64,000 nt of DNA from Diploptera punctata. Taxonomy: Eukaryota; Arthropoda; Insecta; Blattodea; Blaberidae. The number at the start of each line of letters is the position of its first letter. Position 1 is the first letter of the stretch. Positions 1 to 40,132 of this stretch are shown here, piece after piece. The notes beneath the pieces were generated by a model. That model saw only the letters and a list, made by a program, of their open reading frames with translations. It did not search any database and was not told where the DNA came from. The DNA is taken from NCBI GenBank assembly GCA_030220185.1, contig JASPKZ010000424.1:718001-782000 (forward strand). Reading direction: 5' to 3'. The position numbers were made by a program, and so were the translations under genes.

Positions 1-495
1 ATTTTTATGCAGACCTGGTTTCGTCGCTTTTGTGCAACATTGTTGATGCATTCCAACTGTTTTTTGCAGTTCATCCTGTAAGTTGATTTCTGCTCCCTAT
101 GCTGGCTGACTGATAAACTTCCAATCAATTTTTTTTCTTTTTTCTTTTTCTCCCAAAATTGTGAGTTCCTTAGATTTTTTGTAACAGTTTAGTAATTTGG
201 CCTAAGTTTCAATTCTGTGTTTTTCTGACCAAGCATGTGCACCTATTGCAGATTTTTCTATAAATCTAAGGAACTCACAATTTGGGAAAAAAAATTACAT
301 CTACAAGAATAAGAAGAAAACCATGAATTTTTTAATTCCTGGAAAAAAAGAAAAAATTTGATTTGGAAGTTCATCGATCAGCCAACAGAAGGAGCAGGAA
401 TCAACTTACAGAATGGACAAACGCAAAACAAGTTGGAATGAATCGACAATGTCGTGCAAAAGCGACAAAACCTGGTTTGCATAAAAATCAATAAA
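1..495. mobile_element. PLE palindrome (GIY-YIG 3' fragment), truncated by window edge
   Basis: The left arm is the element minus strand (1 to about 260) and the right arm its plus strand (about 262-495), both ending with the element 3' end. Translation of the right arm gives ELTIWEKxYIY and MNF, the end of the PLE GIY-YIG protein. Ribozyme-like modules lie at 7-51 (minus) and 438-482 (plus). The right arm ends ATGAGGTGAGT near 500. Confidence 0.75.
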
Positions 496-1414
496 TATGA
501 GGTGAGTCAAAATAACCTACTCATTAAAGAAAAAGATTTGTTACTACTCCTAATGTAAATATTAATCCTGAGTTCGAGACTAATTCAAGTGCTAATAAAC
601 TGTGTGTTTTTTTTTCTATTTTCTAATTTGAATTTATGCAGGTGGTATGGTGGCATAGAATCCGCAACATATATATTTCTTTATTTAATATTTGTAGGAA
701 ATAACATTATGAGGTTTCTTTCAATTCTAACTCATAATAATATATATTTCTCTTAGGTAATTATTCACATACTATCTAGGAACACTTAATCAATAAAAAT
801 TATATAAGATTAGAAATAAATAGAAGAATTGGAATTGCAAATAAAGCATATTATGCTCTTCTTCCCATATTAAAGAGCCATATTGTTCTTAGATGTACCA
901 AAATCAAGATATATAAAACATTTTAAAATTATAATATAAAATTATATACATCTTAGGTCCATCTCCTCAACCATTAAAACATGAAGTTACTGTAGGCCTT
1001 TCAGGGCTAGTCCCATCATCAGCAGAAGGTATGTCTATATTCACTGGCATCGAATGCAAGACTGACTGGTCTATTATAACTTTAAAAAGTGGGTTTGAAG
1101 TACTGGGTGTGTTCTCTTGTAATAACAGGTCATTGTTAGTCTGCTTAAATATTTCAAATTCCTCCAGTACATTGATTCTACTCGGATTATTTTCTTTGTG
1201 CATAATAGCCATACATTGATTCTATTCAGATTATTTTCTTTGTGCATAATAGTCATACTATTTAGTAGAATAGTATGACTATTATGCACAAAGAAAATAA
1301 TCTGAATAGAATCAACTTACTGGAGGAATTTGAAACATTTCAGCAGACCAACAATGACCTGTTATTAAACGAGAACACACCCAGTACTTCAAACCCACTC
1401 TTTAAAGTTATAAC

Positions 1415-2414
1415 TAGGGCTGGGATTTCTATGTAATTACATATTCTTTTCCTTTGCATATACATGGGTAAAACTGATAAATGTCCATGAATTACAAACT
1501 TACTTATTACATACGAAAATTGATCATTACATATTTTTACATATTTGATCATAATTGCATATTTTTGCATATTTTAAAGATTTTATGTAAATTTACATAT
1601 TCTGCCTCTCAATTAAAAAAATATTTTCATAAGCGGAAAATAATTTTAAAAATATTTGTGACAATATTTGTTTACATTAAAAAACTCAGATATGTAATTG
1701 TACACTGAAACTGTTTTTTCCAACCTATACAAAAGCTGCTGAGAAACGGTCAAAGAAGAATTCCATTTACTAAACATGATAAACATAGATACAGGAAGCC
1801 TCTGAAGGCTTGAGTATAGGGTTCCACAGAGCAAGATCTCTTTTAAAACCTGAACGATTTACTTTGTTTATGAATGAAATATTAGAAATATATAGGGGGC
1901 ACACCGTGGTATAGTTGGTTAAGACAATATCCTACAAGCTAGAAAATCGAGGGTCGAGACCCGATGGGGTCAGGATTTTTAAATTGCTTGATCTTCTAGC
2001 GCACCATGATCCTGGGTTCGACTAAGCCTATAAAAAAAAACTAATACCATACTATGTTGTGTGGGTAAAGACAGCTATCACTCAAGGCTGAAATTTCTTG
2101 CTGATTCTCTAGAAAGATGGGAGCCTTAACCTCCCAATATCCCTAAACCCTGTAGTGGGATCACTTTATAATAGAAACATGACAACACTCTTTTTACTTG
2201 TACCATGTTGTCAAGCATTTAACTGTCCCATTCCTTCAAATTTGATCTATCTTAATGTTAACGTTTAATGTAAATTTATATAAAATTAAATCTGAATGTA
2301 TTTAATATTACATATTTTAAGGAATTTTTATGTAATCTTACATATTTTACATAATGTTATTTACATAAATATGTACATTTTTGCATGTTAATATTATATA
2401 AAAATCCTAGTCTA
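1415..2414. mobile_element. non-autonomous hAT element, 1,000 bp
   Basis: Flanked by exact 8-bp target duplications GTTATAAC (1407-1414, 2415-2422). Ends are TAGGGCTGGGATTT and, inverted, TAGACTAGGATTT. Interior is AT-rich with repeated TACATATT motifs, no transposase, and a nested SINE at 1895-2170. Confidence 0.8.
1895..2170 (+). mobile_element. tRNA-derived SINE, family A
   Basis: A tRNA-like head (A-box-like TGGTATAGTTGG, B-box-like GGTCGAGACCC) is followed by a body ending TGTAGTGGGATCACTTTA. The same body occurs at 11104-11393, 31988-32211 and 63470-63757. Confidence 0.75.
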
Positions 2415-2806
2415 GTTATAACGGACCAGCCAGTCTTGCATTTGAGGCCAGTGAATGTAGACATATCTTGTGCTGATGATGGGACTAGTGCTACACTAAC
2501 TTCATGTTTTAATGGTTGAGGAGACAGACCTATAATTTTAAATTGTGAATAACACCTCAACTGAGTTTACAATGCTTTGTAATAATGTTGAATATAAAAC
2601 ACTGATTAAACCAATCGTTACTTATGGTTCTGAAGCTTGGGTACTGACTATTATATTTGTAATCAGTTAAATATTTTTTAAAGAAAGGCACTGAGAAGAA
2701 TATCGGGAGCAGTTTCTGTAGATAACATCTGGAGAAGAAGATATAATTGAAAATTAATACAATTATTAGGAGATCTTGATATTGTCTCAAACATAAGGCT
2801 TGGTCA

Positions 2807-3136
2807 ATCTAAATGCAAATCTTTCTCTTATATATGCTGGTAAATCCCGTGCACTAAATGCTATGAAACCTTTGCTTCTATCTTGCAAATGGTGGCGACT
2901 TTATTAAGAAGACACTTGATTTGGAATTTTACATTACATTATAAAGCCAGTAAGGCTTCTTTTGATGTTTTTATTATTCATTTCATACATCTCAATGATG
3001 GATAAATTATATTTGAAGAGAAAATTATACACTCAGCCTGGAATCTTGGATTCAAACCCCAGTCTGAGCATATAATTTTTCTCTTCAAATATAATTTATC
3101 CATCATTAAAATGTATAAAATGAATAATAAAAACAT
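2807..3136. mobile_element. palindromic tRNA-SINE (SINE-T) in a LINE
   Basis: Flanked by near-identical 15-bp duplications (2792-2806, 3137-3151; one mismatch). Minus-oriented body, a tRNA-like 3' half near 3038-3070, then a short plus-oriented arm ending in AATAATAAAAAC. The left end begins exactly at the junction that precedes the tRNA head in tandem copies. Confidence 0.75.
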
Positions 3137-3483
3137 CATAAGGCTTGGCCATTTAAGATGAATTTGGACATGTTAATAGAATGCCAAATAATAGAAAGGT
3201 GAAACAAATTTTCTGTTCACAACCTTAAGGAACCAGATTAAGAGGAAGACCTAAGAATAGATGGTGGGATTATGTGTGCCAGGATCTTAAAAAATGTCAA
3301 ATAAACTATAGGGAAAGGCAGGGATGTCTGGTGGAGGGAAATGTCCTTATTGGGCTGTAGGGACATTTAAGAAAAAGAAGAATTATTCATATACTACAAC
3401 AATAAATATATATTTTTTTGTTTTTCATTTGAATTTATGAAGATAGTATGGTGACATAGAATTCATGACATTTTATATTGTTA

Positions 3484-31831
<28,348 letters not shown>

Positions 31832-31987
31832 CTTTCAAGTAACCTGCAAATAGAACACACATTTTAATCCATCACTATCTGAACTGGCTAGGGATTCACT
31901 ATATATTACTTGTCCAAGTTAGGTCTGCACGGCTAGCATGTTGGCCCAAGTGTCGCCAAATTAATACCATATTAAAAAAAGGTAAAA

Positions 31988-32211
31988 TGATCCCACTATA
32001 GGCCTTAGGAGACTCTGGGGTAGAAGGAGGTTAAGGCTACCACTTTTTTCTAGATAATCACTTCATGTCAGCCCTACATGATAGCCGCCTTTACCCTCAG
32101 AGCAAACGCTTGGTACTCATTTCCGTTAGAGGCTGAGATCTACCCCAAGGCCATGATGACCCCAGAAGGTTTGGATTAGTTTAAAATTCCTGACTTGACC
32201 GGGACTCGAAC
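31988..32211 (-). mobile_element. SINE family A, 5' truncated
   Basis: Inverse of the family A body, ending inside the tRNA-like head (GACCGGGACTCGAAC), where it meets a LINE tail. Confidence 0.7.
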
Positions 32212-32530
32212 AGTGAGCTACATGACCTTTATAGGAAGTCAGATGTAATAAGAATAGTTAAGTCTCGTAGACTGCGATGGACAGGACATGTGGCACGAAT
32301 GGACAATGAAAGAGGTGCATAGAAGCTTCTTGAAGGAAAACCAGAGGGAAAACGTCCAGCTGATAGACCAAGAATGACTTGGGAGAATAACATTAACCAT
32401 GATTTGAGGGAAGTATATTATACAGGGATGATTGGAAAACATTAGCTCAGGATAGGGATGTATGGAGAGCTTATGTCCGCGCGGCCATGAACCTACGGGT
32501 TCGATAGAGCCAGTGAATTAGTATTAGTTA
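32212..32530 (+). mobile_element. LINE RT tail
   Basis: SELHDLYRKSDVIRIVKSRR, GHVARMDNERGA, GKPEGKRPADRPRMTWENN; two frameshift/stop changes. Confidence 0.7.
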
Positions 32531-32915
32531 TTTATGTGGATAGAAATGAAACAAATATTTTTCATGAAAATGTTTTAATTGTAAAACTAGTGGATTGACT
32601 ACATTTTTTGTTTGTCCGTTTTCTGCAAAATTATAAAGATCAGACGATTTGCCGACTCTGGAGCATGCGACGAGTGAAGTAATTGTTTTCTAAATTCAAA
32701 CCGCACACTTGCAAAAATTGCCCATGCGCTTTATTGATATAATCATAGCGAACACGGGGTATTGGAAATTCAAGTCGTTTGAAATCGAACACGCGCGTAT
32801 TCAAATGCAACGTTTTGTCAAAATTTAAAGTCAGTCGACCGACGACTTTTACAGTTTTGCGAGCACAAACAAACGTAGGCTGAATATATATAATGGCATG
32901 ATAAGAAAAATAAAT

Positions 32916-32995
32916 GCCTGGACGGGATTCGGACCCGGAACTCTGAGTCTGTACCTAAGCGTGATATTCATTACACCACCAGGCGAATCCAATTC
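32916..32995 (-). tRNA. tRNA-like SINE head
   Basis: Inverse reads GCCTGGTGGTGTAATG ... GGGTCCGAATCCCGTCCAGGC, with recognisable A- and B-box motifs, of the SINE-T2 type; no obvious functional anticodon. Confidence 0.4.
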
Positions 32996-33009
32996 AAACA
33001 CTTATTTTA

Positions 33010-33034
33010 CTTTATATATATATATATATATATT
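33010..33034. repeat. (TA)n microsatellite
   Basis: About 11 TA units, followed by a Helitron-like fragment (33045-33120). Confidence 0.8.
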
Positions 33035-33978
33035 AATTATAACCCGGCATGCGCTGCTACGCCTAAATAAATGATGAAATATGTTTCTATGTTTAGTTGA
33101 ATAAGTAAAAGGAATATAATTATAAATTTATATCGTAATTATTTTGCAGATTATCTGGCGTTGCTCGGGAATGAACTTATCCCGATCTTCTTGGCATCAA
33201 TGAACTGAAAGACAGAAATGGTTATTGTGAATTATCCGTAAAAGATAGACATATGCTGTAGTGGACTTTTTTGCACAATTTTTTCTTACATATTCAATTC
33301 TGTGTACATCAATGTTGTGTATTTGTTATGGTTTATACAGTGTAAGCCATTTAAACGTCCAAAAAGCGATTTTTGTTTAGTGCACCGATGCACTTTTTTT
33401 TTTTAGCTCCGGCTCTACAGTACCGGTACGTACGGTAATGTTTTTTTTACGTTAATTGTACCAGAAAATTTCTCTAAATGATGGAAAATCCCCATTTAAA
33501 TAGGCCAAGTAGTTTTTCACTCCATAAAGGAAAGACTTACACTCATTCTTATATATAATGAAGATACAAAGAGGTAATAACTTACGATTATGTATAATTT
33601 GTTTTCACTACAATCCGACCCTTTTAAATAACCTGCCATTAGAAATTGAGTCTCTCTCCGTAATTACTTATAATATTTCCAAATTGCTCGGCGGAGGGAG
33701 ATTGTTGGAAGATTTCATTTCAAACGTACAAAATTATAACAAACAAACAAGACTCTAAAATCAAAGTATGAAATAAGTATTAACAACAACTAAAAATAAA
33801 ATAAATAAAATACAAACTAAAAAGGCAACAACCCAACCTTATTAAAATAACCTGCAAAAAAGGACCCTCCACCGCCTCAAACAATATAAGCACATGCTAC
33901 TATTTGTCATGTACTTTAACAGAATTAAAAATTTACCTAAAAAATGGGGCTAATGTTTTTGCAGGAAATCGAGGTTCT

Positions 33979-34005
33979 ACCTCTCTCTCTCTCTCTCTCT
34001 CTCTC

Positions 34006-34072
<67 letters not shown>
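33979..34072. repeat. (CT)n microsatellite
   Basis: About 94 bp of nearly pure CT with two CC interruptions; the Ser/Leu-rich ORFs here are artefacts of it. Confidence 0.95.
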
Positions 34073-34074
<2 letters not shown>

Positions 34075-34496
34075 GAATTTCTTAAATTTTACAAAAGCAA
34101 AACTGGGGTTATTTCAGAAAAACGTCTTCGGCCACAGTTGACGTAAGTAGAGATAACTTGTTGATATAAATTACTTCATATAATTCCTCGCAATACTTAT
34201 GAAAAAACTAGAATACTTACGGAATATTCGGTGTTGGAAGCACGTCTAATCACTATCCAAATCCGACTGAACTTTGTCATTTCTGTATACATTTTATATT
34301 CTCTAAGTATTGTTCATTCTTAAACAAATATTGCCTCAGAACAATTTATATTGTGCTTCATTTGGTTCGAAGTCCACACGGAAATTTTGAGATAAAGACT
34401 TGATTCTAATCTACAGGGTATTAAAATGTTAAAATATTAAAATAAGTATCTGATATAACAGTCATCCTCAGCTAAATGAAATTTCTGTTTAAATAA

Positions 34497-34950
34497 ATAA
34501 TAGTTAAAAAAGCTAAAACAACACGCTTTATTAGAAAACCGAACTAAAAAAATGAAAAATAATTTTAATTTCCAACACGCTTGGGATAAAATTGAAGTGG
34601 TCAACAAAAAATCATCTCCAACACATATAGAAAAAATCTAGAGTTATCAACAAAAAGAAAATAATTTTACCATCAAAAGCGTGGGGTGCTCTATATCAAT
34701 TAATATATTTGATAGTAAGCAGATATTGGTAAAAGTAAAGTCTCTAAGAATAAAATGTAAAAATCATAAAAAGCACCCCACGCTTTTGATGGTAAAATTA
34801 TTTTCTTTTTTTTGATACTCTAGATTTTTTCTATATGTGTTGGAGATGATTTTTTTGTTGATCACTTCAATTTTATCCCACGCGTGTTGGAAATTAAAAT
34901 TATTTTTCATTTTTTAGTTCGGTTTTCTCATAAAGCGTGTTGTTTTAGTT
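34497..34950. mobile_element. long-hairpin element, copy 1
   Basis: Inverted arms AAAACAACACGCTTTAT ... CCAACACGCTTGGGAT with inner arms ATTTTACCATCAAAAGCGTG; centre about 34720. A second copy is nested at 35630-35960. Confidence 0.7.
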
Positions 34951-35424
34951 TTTACACGCTTTATATTAGCTTGATCTGTATTGATCTATCTATCTATGTA
35001 ACGGAATCTTTCAACGCGATTTTCACCCACTTAAAATCATTGGATCGACTTGAAACTTCGTATACTTGTAAAGGGCCCGTGACAATACAATATTTTCATA
35101 TTTGAAACTTCGTATACTTGTAAAGGGCCCGTGACAATACAATATTTTCATATTTGTTTCTAAAATCCTGGCCAGTATCATCAGAAAATAAAAAAAAGTG
35201 TCTTTGTATCTATGTAACGGAATCTTTGAACCCGATTTTCACCCACTTACAAACATTGGATCGATTTGAAACTTTGTATACTTGTAAAGGATCCGTGACA
35301 ATACAATAATTTCATATTTTGTTTCTAGAATCCTGGCCAGAATCATCAGAAAATCAAAAAAAAAAAAAAAATGAAAACTGGTATAATAGATTACGGACTT
35401 GTCGACTTTTTAGCCAATCGTTGT

Positions 35425-35512
35425 AAGAGCTCAGGTGGTATAGCGGTGAACTCTTATAGTGGTATATAATTTCAGTAATCCATAGGTCGCTGGTTCGATT
35501 CCGGCTGGGAGG
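35425..35512 (+). tRNA. tRNA-Tyr-like pseudogene with intron-like insert
   Basis: GAGCTCAGGTGGTATAGCGG and ATCCATAGGTCGCTGG TTCGATTCCGG match insect tRNA-Tyr, including an insert after the anticodon region. Anticodon arm is damaged. Confidence 0.5.
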
Positions 35513-36082
35513 ATTTTTTTAGAAGAGTATTACTTTCAGCTCATACTACAATAGTAGCGAATATAAAGATATTTACATTTTTATCTTATTCTGTAAAATA
35601 TTAAAACTAAAAAATAAAAATAAATAATAGTTTTAAAAAAACTAAAACAACTCGCTTTATCAGAAAACCGAACTAAAAACATGAAAAATAATTTTAATTT
35701 CCAACACGCTTGGGATACATAGTTTTACCATCAAAAGCGTGGGGTGTTCTTTATGATTTTTACATTTTCTTCTTAGAGACTTTACTTTTACCAATATCAG
35801 TTTATTATCAAATATATTAATTGATAAAGATCACCTCACGCTTTTGATGGTAAAATTATTTATCCCAAGCGTGTTGGAAATTAAAATTATTTTTCATTTG
35901 TTTAGTTCGGTTTTCTGATAAAGCGTGTTGTTTTAGTTTTTTAAAACTATTATTTATTTAAACTATTATTTATTTATTTATTAGTTTTAATATTTTACAG
36001 AATGATATAAAAATGTAAATATCTTTAAATTTGATACAATTGTAGTATGAGCTAAAAGTAATACTTTTCTAAAAAAATCCTC

Positions 36083-36172
36083 CTAGCCGGATTTGAACCA
36101 GCGACCTATGGATTACTGAAATTATATACTACTAGAGTTCACCGCTCTACCAACTGAGCTCTTACAACGATT
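36083..36172 (-). tRNA. tRNA-Tyr-like pseudogene, inverted partner
   Basis: Inverse reads GAGCTCAGTTGGTAGAGCGG TGAACTCTAG, an insert, AATCCATAGGTCGCTGG. The triplet at the anticodon position would be CTA rather than GTA. The anticodon stem has a mismatch, so function is doubtful. Confidence 0.5.
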
Positions 36173-36848
36173 GACTAAAAAGTCGACAAGTCCGCAACCT
36201 ATTATACGAGTTTTCATTTTTTTTGATTTTCTGAAGGTTCTGGCCAGGATTTTAGAAACAAAATATGAAATTATTGTATTGTCACGGGTCCTTTACAAGT
36301 ATACAAAGTTTCAAGTCGATCCAATGTTTCTAAGTGGGTGAAAATCGTGTTCAAAAATTCCGTCACATAGATACAAAGACATTTTTTTTTGATTTTCTGA
36401 TGATTCTGGCCAGGATTTTAGAAAATAAATATGAAATGATTGTATTGTCACGGGTCCTTTACAAGTATACAACGTTTCAAGGCGATCCAAAGTTTCAAAG
36501 TGGGTGAAAATCGTGTTCAAAGATTCCGTTACATAGATACAAATACACTTTTTTTTTATTTTCTGATGATTCTGGCCAGGATTTTAGAAAAAAAATGAAA
36601 TTATTGTATTGTCACGGGTCCTTTACAAGTATACAAAGTTCCAAGTCGATCCAATGATTTTAAGTGGGTGAAAATTGCGTTGAAAGATTCCGTTACATAG
36701 ATAGATAGATACAGGTCAAGCTAATATAAAGCGTGTAAAAACTTGTCATTTCTTTAGAAAAAGAATTACAAACATTTTGATAATATTTTTGTTGTATAAC
36801 TTTTTCAATGAATAGTGATCTACTTTATCTACTATGTTCATCTTTTTT

Positions 36849-37010
36849 TTACACGCTTTATATTAGCTTGACCTGTATCTATCTATCTATCTATGTAACG
36901 GAATCTTTCAACGCGATTTTCACCCACTTAAAATCATTGGATCGACTTGAAACTTTGTATACTTGTAGAGGACCCGTGACAATATAATAATTTCATATTT
37001 ATTTTAATTA
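36849..37010 (+). repeat. fragment of the fold-back element
   Basis: Outer end plus one degenerate internal repeat, breaking off at AATTTCATATTTATTTT. Confidence 0.6.
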
Positions 37011-37319
37011 AGAAGTATTTAGCCAGATTTTTTAATTAATTTTTTAATTAAAAAAAAGAAAAATCCTGAAAATAACTTATAGTTAAAGACATCTGAAAAA
37101 TTGGCAAAGTCCTTGTATTTTTTTTTTCTGTAGAGAGCAAGAATAAACCATGCGAAAATTGTTTACAAAATAGCATTGCTCGTGTTGAGCTTTCAATTTT
37201 ATTTTTAAATGGATGGGAATGGATAGGGTACTGAAAGAAAGAAAAAAAACTGAAAATAGTTTATAGTTAAAGAATCCCCACTCGGGCGAACCTTTTTACT
37301 TATTATTATTAATGGATAG

Positions 37320-37551
37320 GGTACTTTTCATGCGACCGAGCCAGCGTGACCGGTTGAAATTACGCGCGGGTCAAATTTAGAATGCGTTGCGGTAAATGTA
37401 AATTTTAAAAGCGCCTCTATCGGTTCTCTATGTTCTCTATGCTGTGAAGTCTGTTGTTAGCGGCGGTAGCGGTTGGTAGTTCTATGGTTGGTAGTACTTT
37501 AGGTTTGTTATTTGTGCATTTAAATTATTTGAAAGTAGAATGTTTTGAACA
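37320..37551 (+). promoter_or_regulatory. candidate promoter and 5' exon
   Basis: This short stretch is clearly richer in G+C and CpG than its surroundings (for example ACGCGCGGGTC and GCGGCGGTAGCGG) and ends in a consensus donor (GAACA|GTAAGTATT, donor at 37552). It lies between the start of the minus-strand cathepsin gene and the plus-strand gene first seen at 51664, so it could be the first exon of the latter. No TATA box or ORF supports this. Confidence 0.25.
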
Positions 37552-38390
37552 GTAAGTATTCAATAATATTGTTAATGGTGATAATTCGTATATTCGCACA
37601 ATTAAGATATTAATTCATAGACTCTTTCTATTCTCATGTCTCACTTATGAGATTAACTTTTTGAATTTTGCAATGATTGGAAATCGGTTAGTTTTTCATA
37701 ACGATTAGAAACTATTATTTTCTACTTCTCGGCAGTAATTTTTGTGTTATAATTTAAGATTCATTAAAATTATTTGGTGTAATATAGCTATTCATATTTT
37801 TAAGATTAAAGATTTCAAATTAATGTGTATACATATTGTATCAGATTATACATTTTGCAAACTGAATTCATAATTTAGCGAATGGATTGTAAAAGTACTT
37901 GGGAAATTTGATCTGACCACTCATTCAACTGAATTTAAAAGTTAACAATAACTATTCAGCGATTTCTTGTAATATTCAAGATTGGGTTTTGGGGTTTGTT
38001 GTATAATAAAGTTTATAAAAATTAAAACAAATTTAACCTATATTAATATTAAAATGTGAAAAAAAGGGCTCTTTAGAATAATTTACCCTTGATTTTTTTA
38101 GTTTCTTCTTGTGAATTATGTATTTTGAATTTTTCAAACAATTTTTATAACTTTATTTTAGAATTTTTTTAGTATTTATTCAAATACACATATTGTGATG
38201 GTAACTTACTATTTTCTCCAGAGTATATTATAGTTGGAAGCAGTGAGTTATCGATGGTTGCAATTATTAAAGAGTCAAAAAATGTGTGTTTCATAGGATG
38301 CACTCTAGGTTAGAGTAATTGCATTAAGTTAAGTGTGAGTTAGTTAGTTAGCTTTTAGGTTCATTACATTTTAAATGTGTCTAAATACAT
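37552..38390. other. no feature seen
   Basis: AT-rich sequence without repeats I can match inside the window and without credible ORFs; possibly intron of the 37.3-60.4 kb gene. Confidence 0.4.
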
Positions 38391-38397
38391 AAAAAAA

Positions 38398-38800
38398 AAA
38401 TCGGTATGTGGTTCGATGGTGGGTTATCGCTGGCTCTATAAACTCTGGCGCATGCGCACTGTTGTTCTATAGGACTTTGAAAATATATCAGGTAAATTAA
38501 AGTGGAAAATCCCCAAAAAAAGTACTGAAGGCCCCATTTTTAAAATGCATATTATTTATTTTGTGTAATATGTAGACTATTGCAAATTACAACCAAAGAT
38601 CTCTATATAAAAATCTGAAATTTGCTAGAATCCATCCAGAACTAATTTTATAATTAACTAGGTCACTTCAGTGAATGATTACATGGAAAAACTGCACTTA
38701 AACTAGAATGAAATATTTTCGAAGTCCTATAGAACAACAGTGCGCATGCGCCAGAGTTTATAGAGTCAGCGGTAACCCACAATCGAACCACATATCGATT
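38398..38800. mobile_element. MITE with ~80-bp terminal inverted repeats
   Basis: Left end GTATGTGGTTCGATGGTGGG ... GCGCATGCGCACTG and right end its inverse (about 38715-38800), with 5-6 mismatches. Short unknown interior. Confidence 0.7.
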
Positions 38801-38994
38801 ATCATCCTCAATTACTATCCGTCGCTATGAAATTTAAATGACCAATCTTTGCTATAAAAATCTATGTTTAAAAAATATATTAATAATATTAAAATTACCA
38901 AATGTTTATTAAAAATGGGTGTACACTTACTTATCACTCCCTAACATTGATCCAACCAGCAATAACCCAAAAGAGCAATAGAAAAATCATCATC

Positions 38995-39560
38995 ATCATA
39001 GTACATTCACGAATTTAGGCCATTTGTTGACCTGTTTCGGCCTCAAGAGAAACACCATCCAGAAGTCTTTTGAGTGGACGTCCTGGTCTTCTTCTTCCTG
39101 CAGGTTGATATCTTAACATTTGTTTGGGTATTCTGTGATCTTCCATTCGATGAACATGTTGCATCCATCTTGACTTATAATCAAAAATTTTGTTTTCTAA
39201 AGATTCCATGTGTAATTCTTCTAAGATGTCTTCATTTTTTTTGTGATCTAGTAGTGTGTATCCTGCAGTCCTCCGAAGATATCTCATTTCAGCAGATCTA
39301 AGTCTCTGTATATCCTTCTGTTTCAACGTCCATACTTCGCTACCATACAAAAGAGTTGGAAGAGCCAGTGTTTTATACACTTTCAGTCTTGAATGCTTTT
39401 GGACTAACTGTGGCTTGAAGATAGAATTTATTAACCCTAAAATTCTTAAAAATTTGATATTTTTGCATTTACATCCTTTTCTTTTTCATATGAGATATTG
39501 CATCCTAGATATGTAAAATTATTCAACTGCTCCAAAATAATCATAGACTAAGTAATATAC
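38995..39560 (-). mobile_element. LINE RT tail
   Basis: Reads LNNFTYLGCNISYEKEKDVN, YKTLALPTLLYGSEVWTLKQ, RRTAGYTLLDHKKNEDILEE and GRRRPGRPLKRLLDGV to a stop at 39015; upstream part has stops. Confidence 0.75.
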
Positions 39561-39789
39561 TCAGTGGAGAAAATAGCAGTTAGCATCACAATATTGTCTA
39601 ACAGTGTCATAATATTGTGATTTGCATATTTAAATAAATACTTCAAAATTGTCTAATGTTATAAAAATTGTTTGAAAAAGTTTAAAATATTACATAATGT
39701 TAGTAAATACAGAAGAAGAGCTATAGTTTACAACAATATAACTGAAAAATCAATTGCTAGTAGAAGTGCAGTTGAGCCCTAAATTTAAC

Positions 39790-40090
39790 CTATATCCTTT
39801 TTCTTCTAGATGGCAGTTTCGGAGCTTATCTCCATCATCAGTAGTCTCTTGTCAACCGCTGTTATGTCGTTGCTTAGCGGTTTTCTTGTTCCTTCTATCG
39901 GATAGATAAACTCATGAATTTTGAAACTCCCGCAAATTTTGACCTGATCCAGAGGTTCAATGGTCCACCAATAGAAGGAACAAGAAAACTGCCAAGAAAC
40001 GACATAACACTGGTCGACGAGAGGCTACTGATGATAGAGATAAGTTCCAAAACTGCAGTCTAGAAGAAAAAGGATATGAGATGAGCTAAT
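39790..40090. mobile_element. PLE palindrome
   Basis: Arms 39797-39900 and 39985-40085. Central part encodes the end of the GIY-YIG protein (MNFETPANFDLIQRF). Both arms carry hammerhead-like modules (39804-39848 minus; 40025-40063 plus). The right end reads ATATGAGATGAGC. Confidence 0.75.
39804..39848 (-). ncRNA. hammerhead ribozyme-like module, canonical core
   Basis: CTGATGA (exact consensus), an extra T, helix II GGAG/CTCC, GAAAC, then a short helix III region ending ATC, and helix I CTA/TAG. Confidence 0.6.
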
Positions 40091-40132
40091 AAAAACATTA
40101 ATTTAATTCTTACACTAACTTATCCTTCATAA

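Larger units (their letters stand above)
957..2540. mobile_element. PLE-like palindrome interrupted by a hAT element
   Basis: The sequence 957-1258 is repeated in inverse orientation at 1270-1414 and, after a 1,000-bp insertion, 2415-2535. The centre near 1264 includes a partial direct repeat of about 45 bp (1214-1258). No RT or GIY-YIG sequence is visible, so its PLE nature is inferred from the shared architecture. Confidence 0.6.
765..3400 (+). mobile_element. LINE reverse transcriptase remnant, split by two insertions
   Basis: Three blocks read as one degraded non-LTR retrotransposon C-terminus: about 815-925 (ANKAYYALLPILKS ... KIKIYKTL), 2585-2806 (YKTLIKPIVTYGSEAWVL) and 3137-3370 (GHVNRMPNNRKVKQIF ... 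RGRPKNRWWDYV). The gaps are a PLE palindrome (about 957-2540) and a tRNA-SINE palindrome (2807-3136). Confidence 0.7.
34953..36745. mobile_element. large fold-back element with tRNA-Tyr-like segments
   Basis: Outer inverted ends ACACGCTTTATATTAGCTTG followed by (CTAT)n. Each arm has degenerate repeats of about 170 bp (marked GTATACTTGTAAAGG and CATATTTTGTTTCTA), two on the left, three on the right, and a tRNA-Tyr-like sequence. The centre is hairpin copy 2. A third outer end starts at 36849. Class unknown. Confidence 0.6.

Noticed and set aside
33558..33758. 66-residue ORF
   Set aside because: Vaguely like the end of a retroelement ORF but no diagnostic motif; left unassigned.
33904..34146. 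Ser/Leu-repeat proteins
   Set aside because: Translation of a (CT)n microsatellite.
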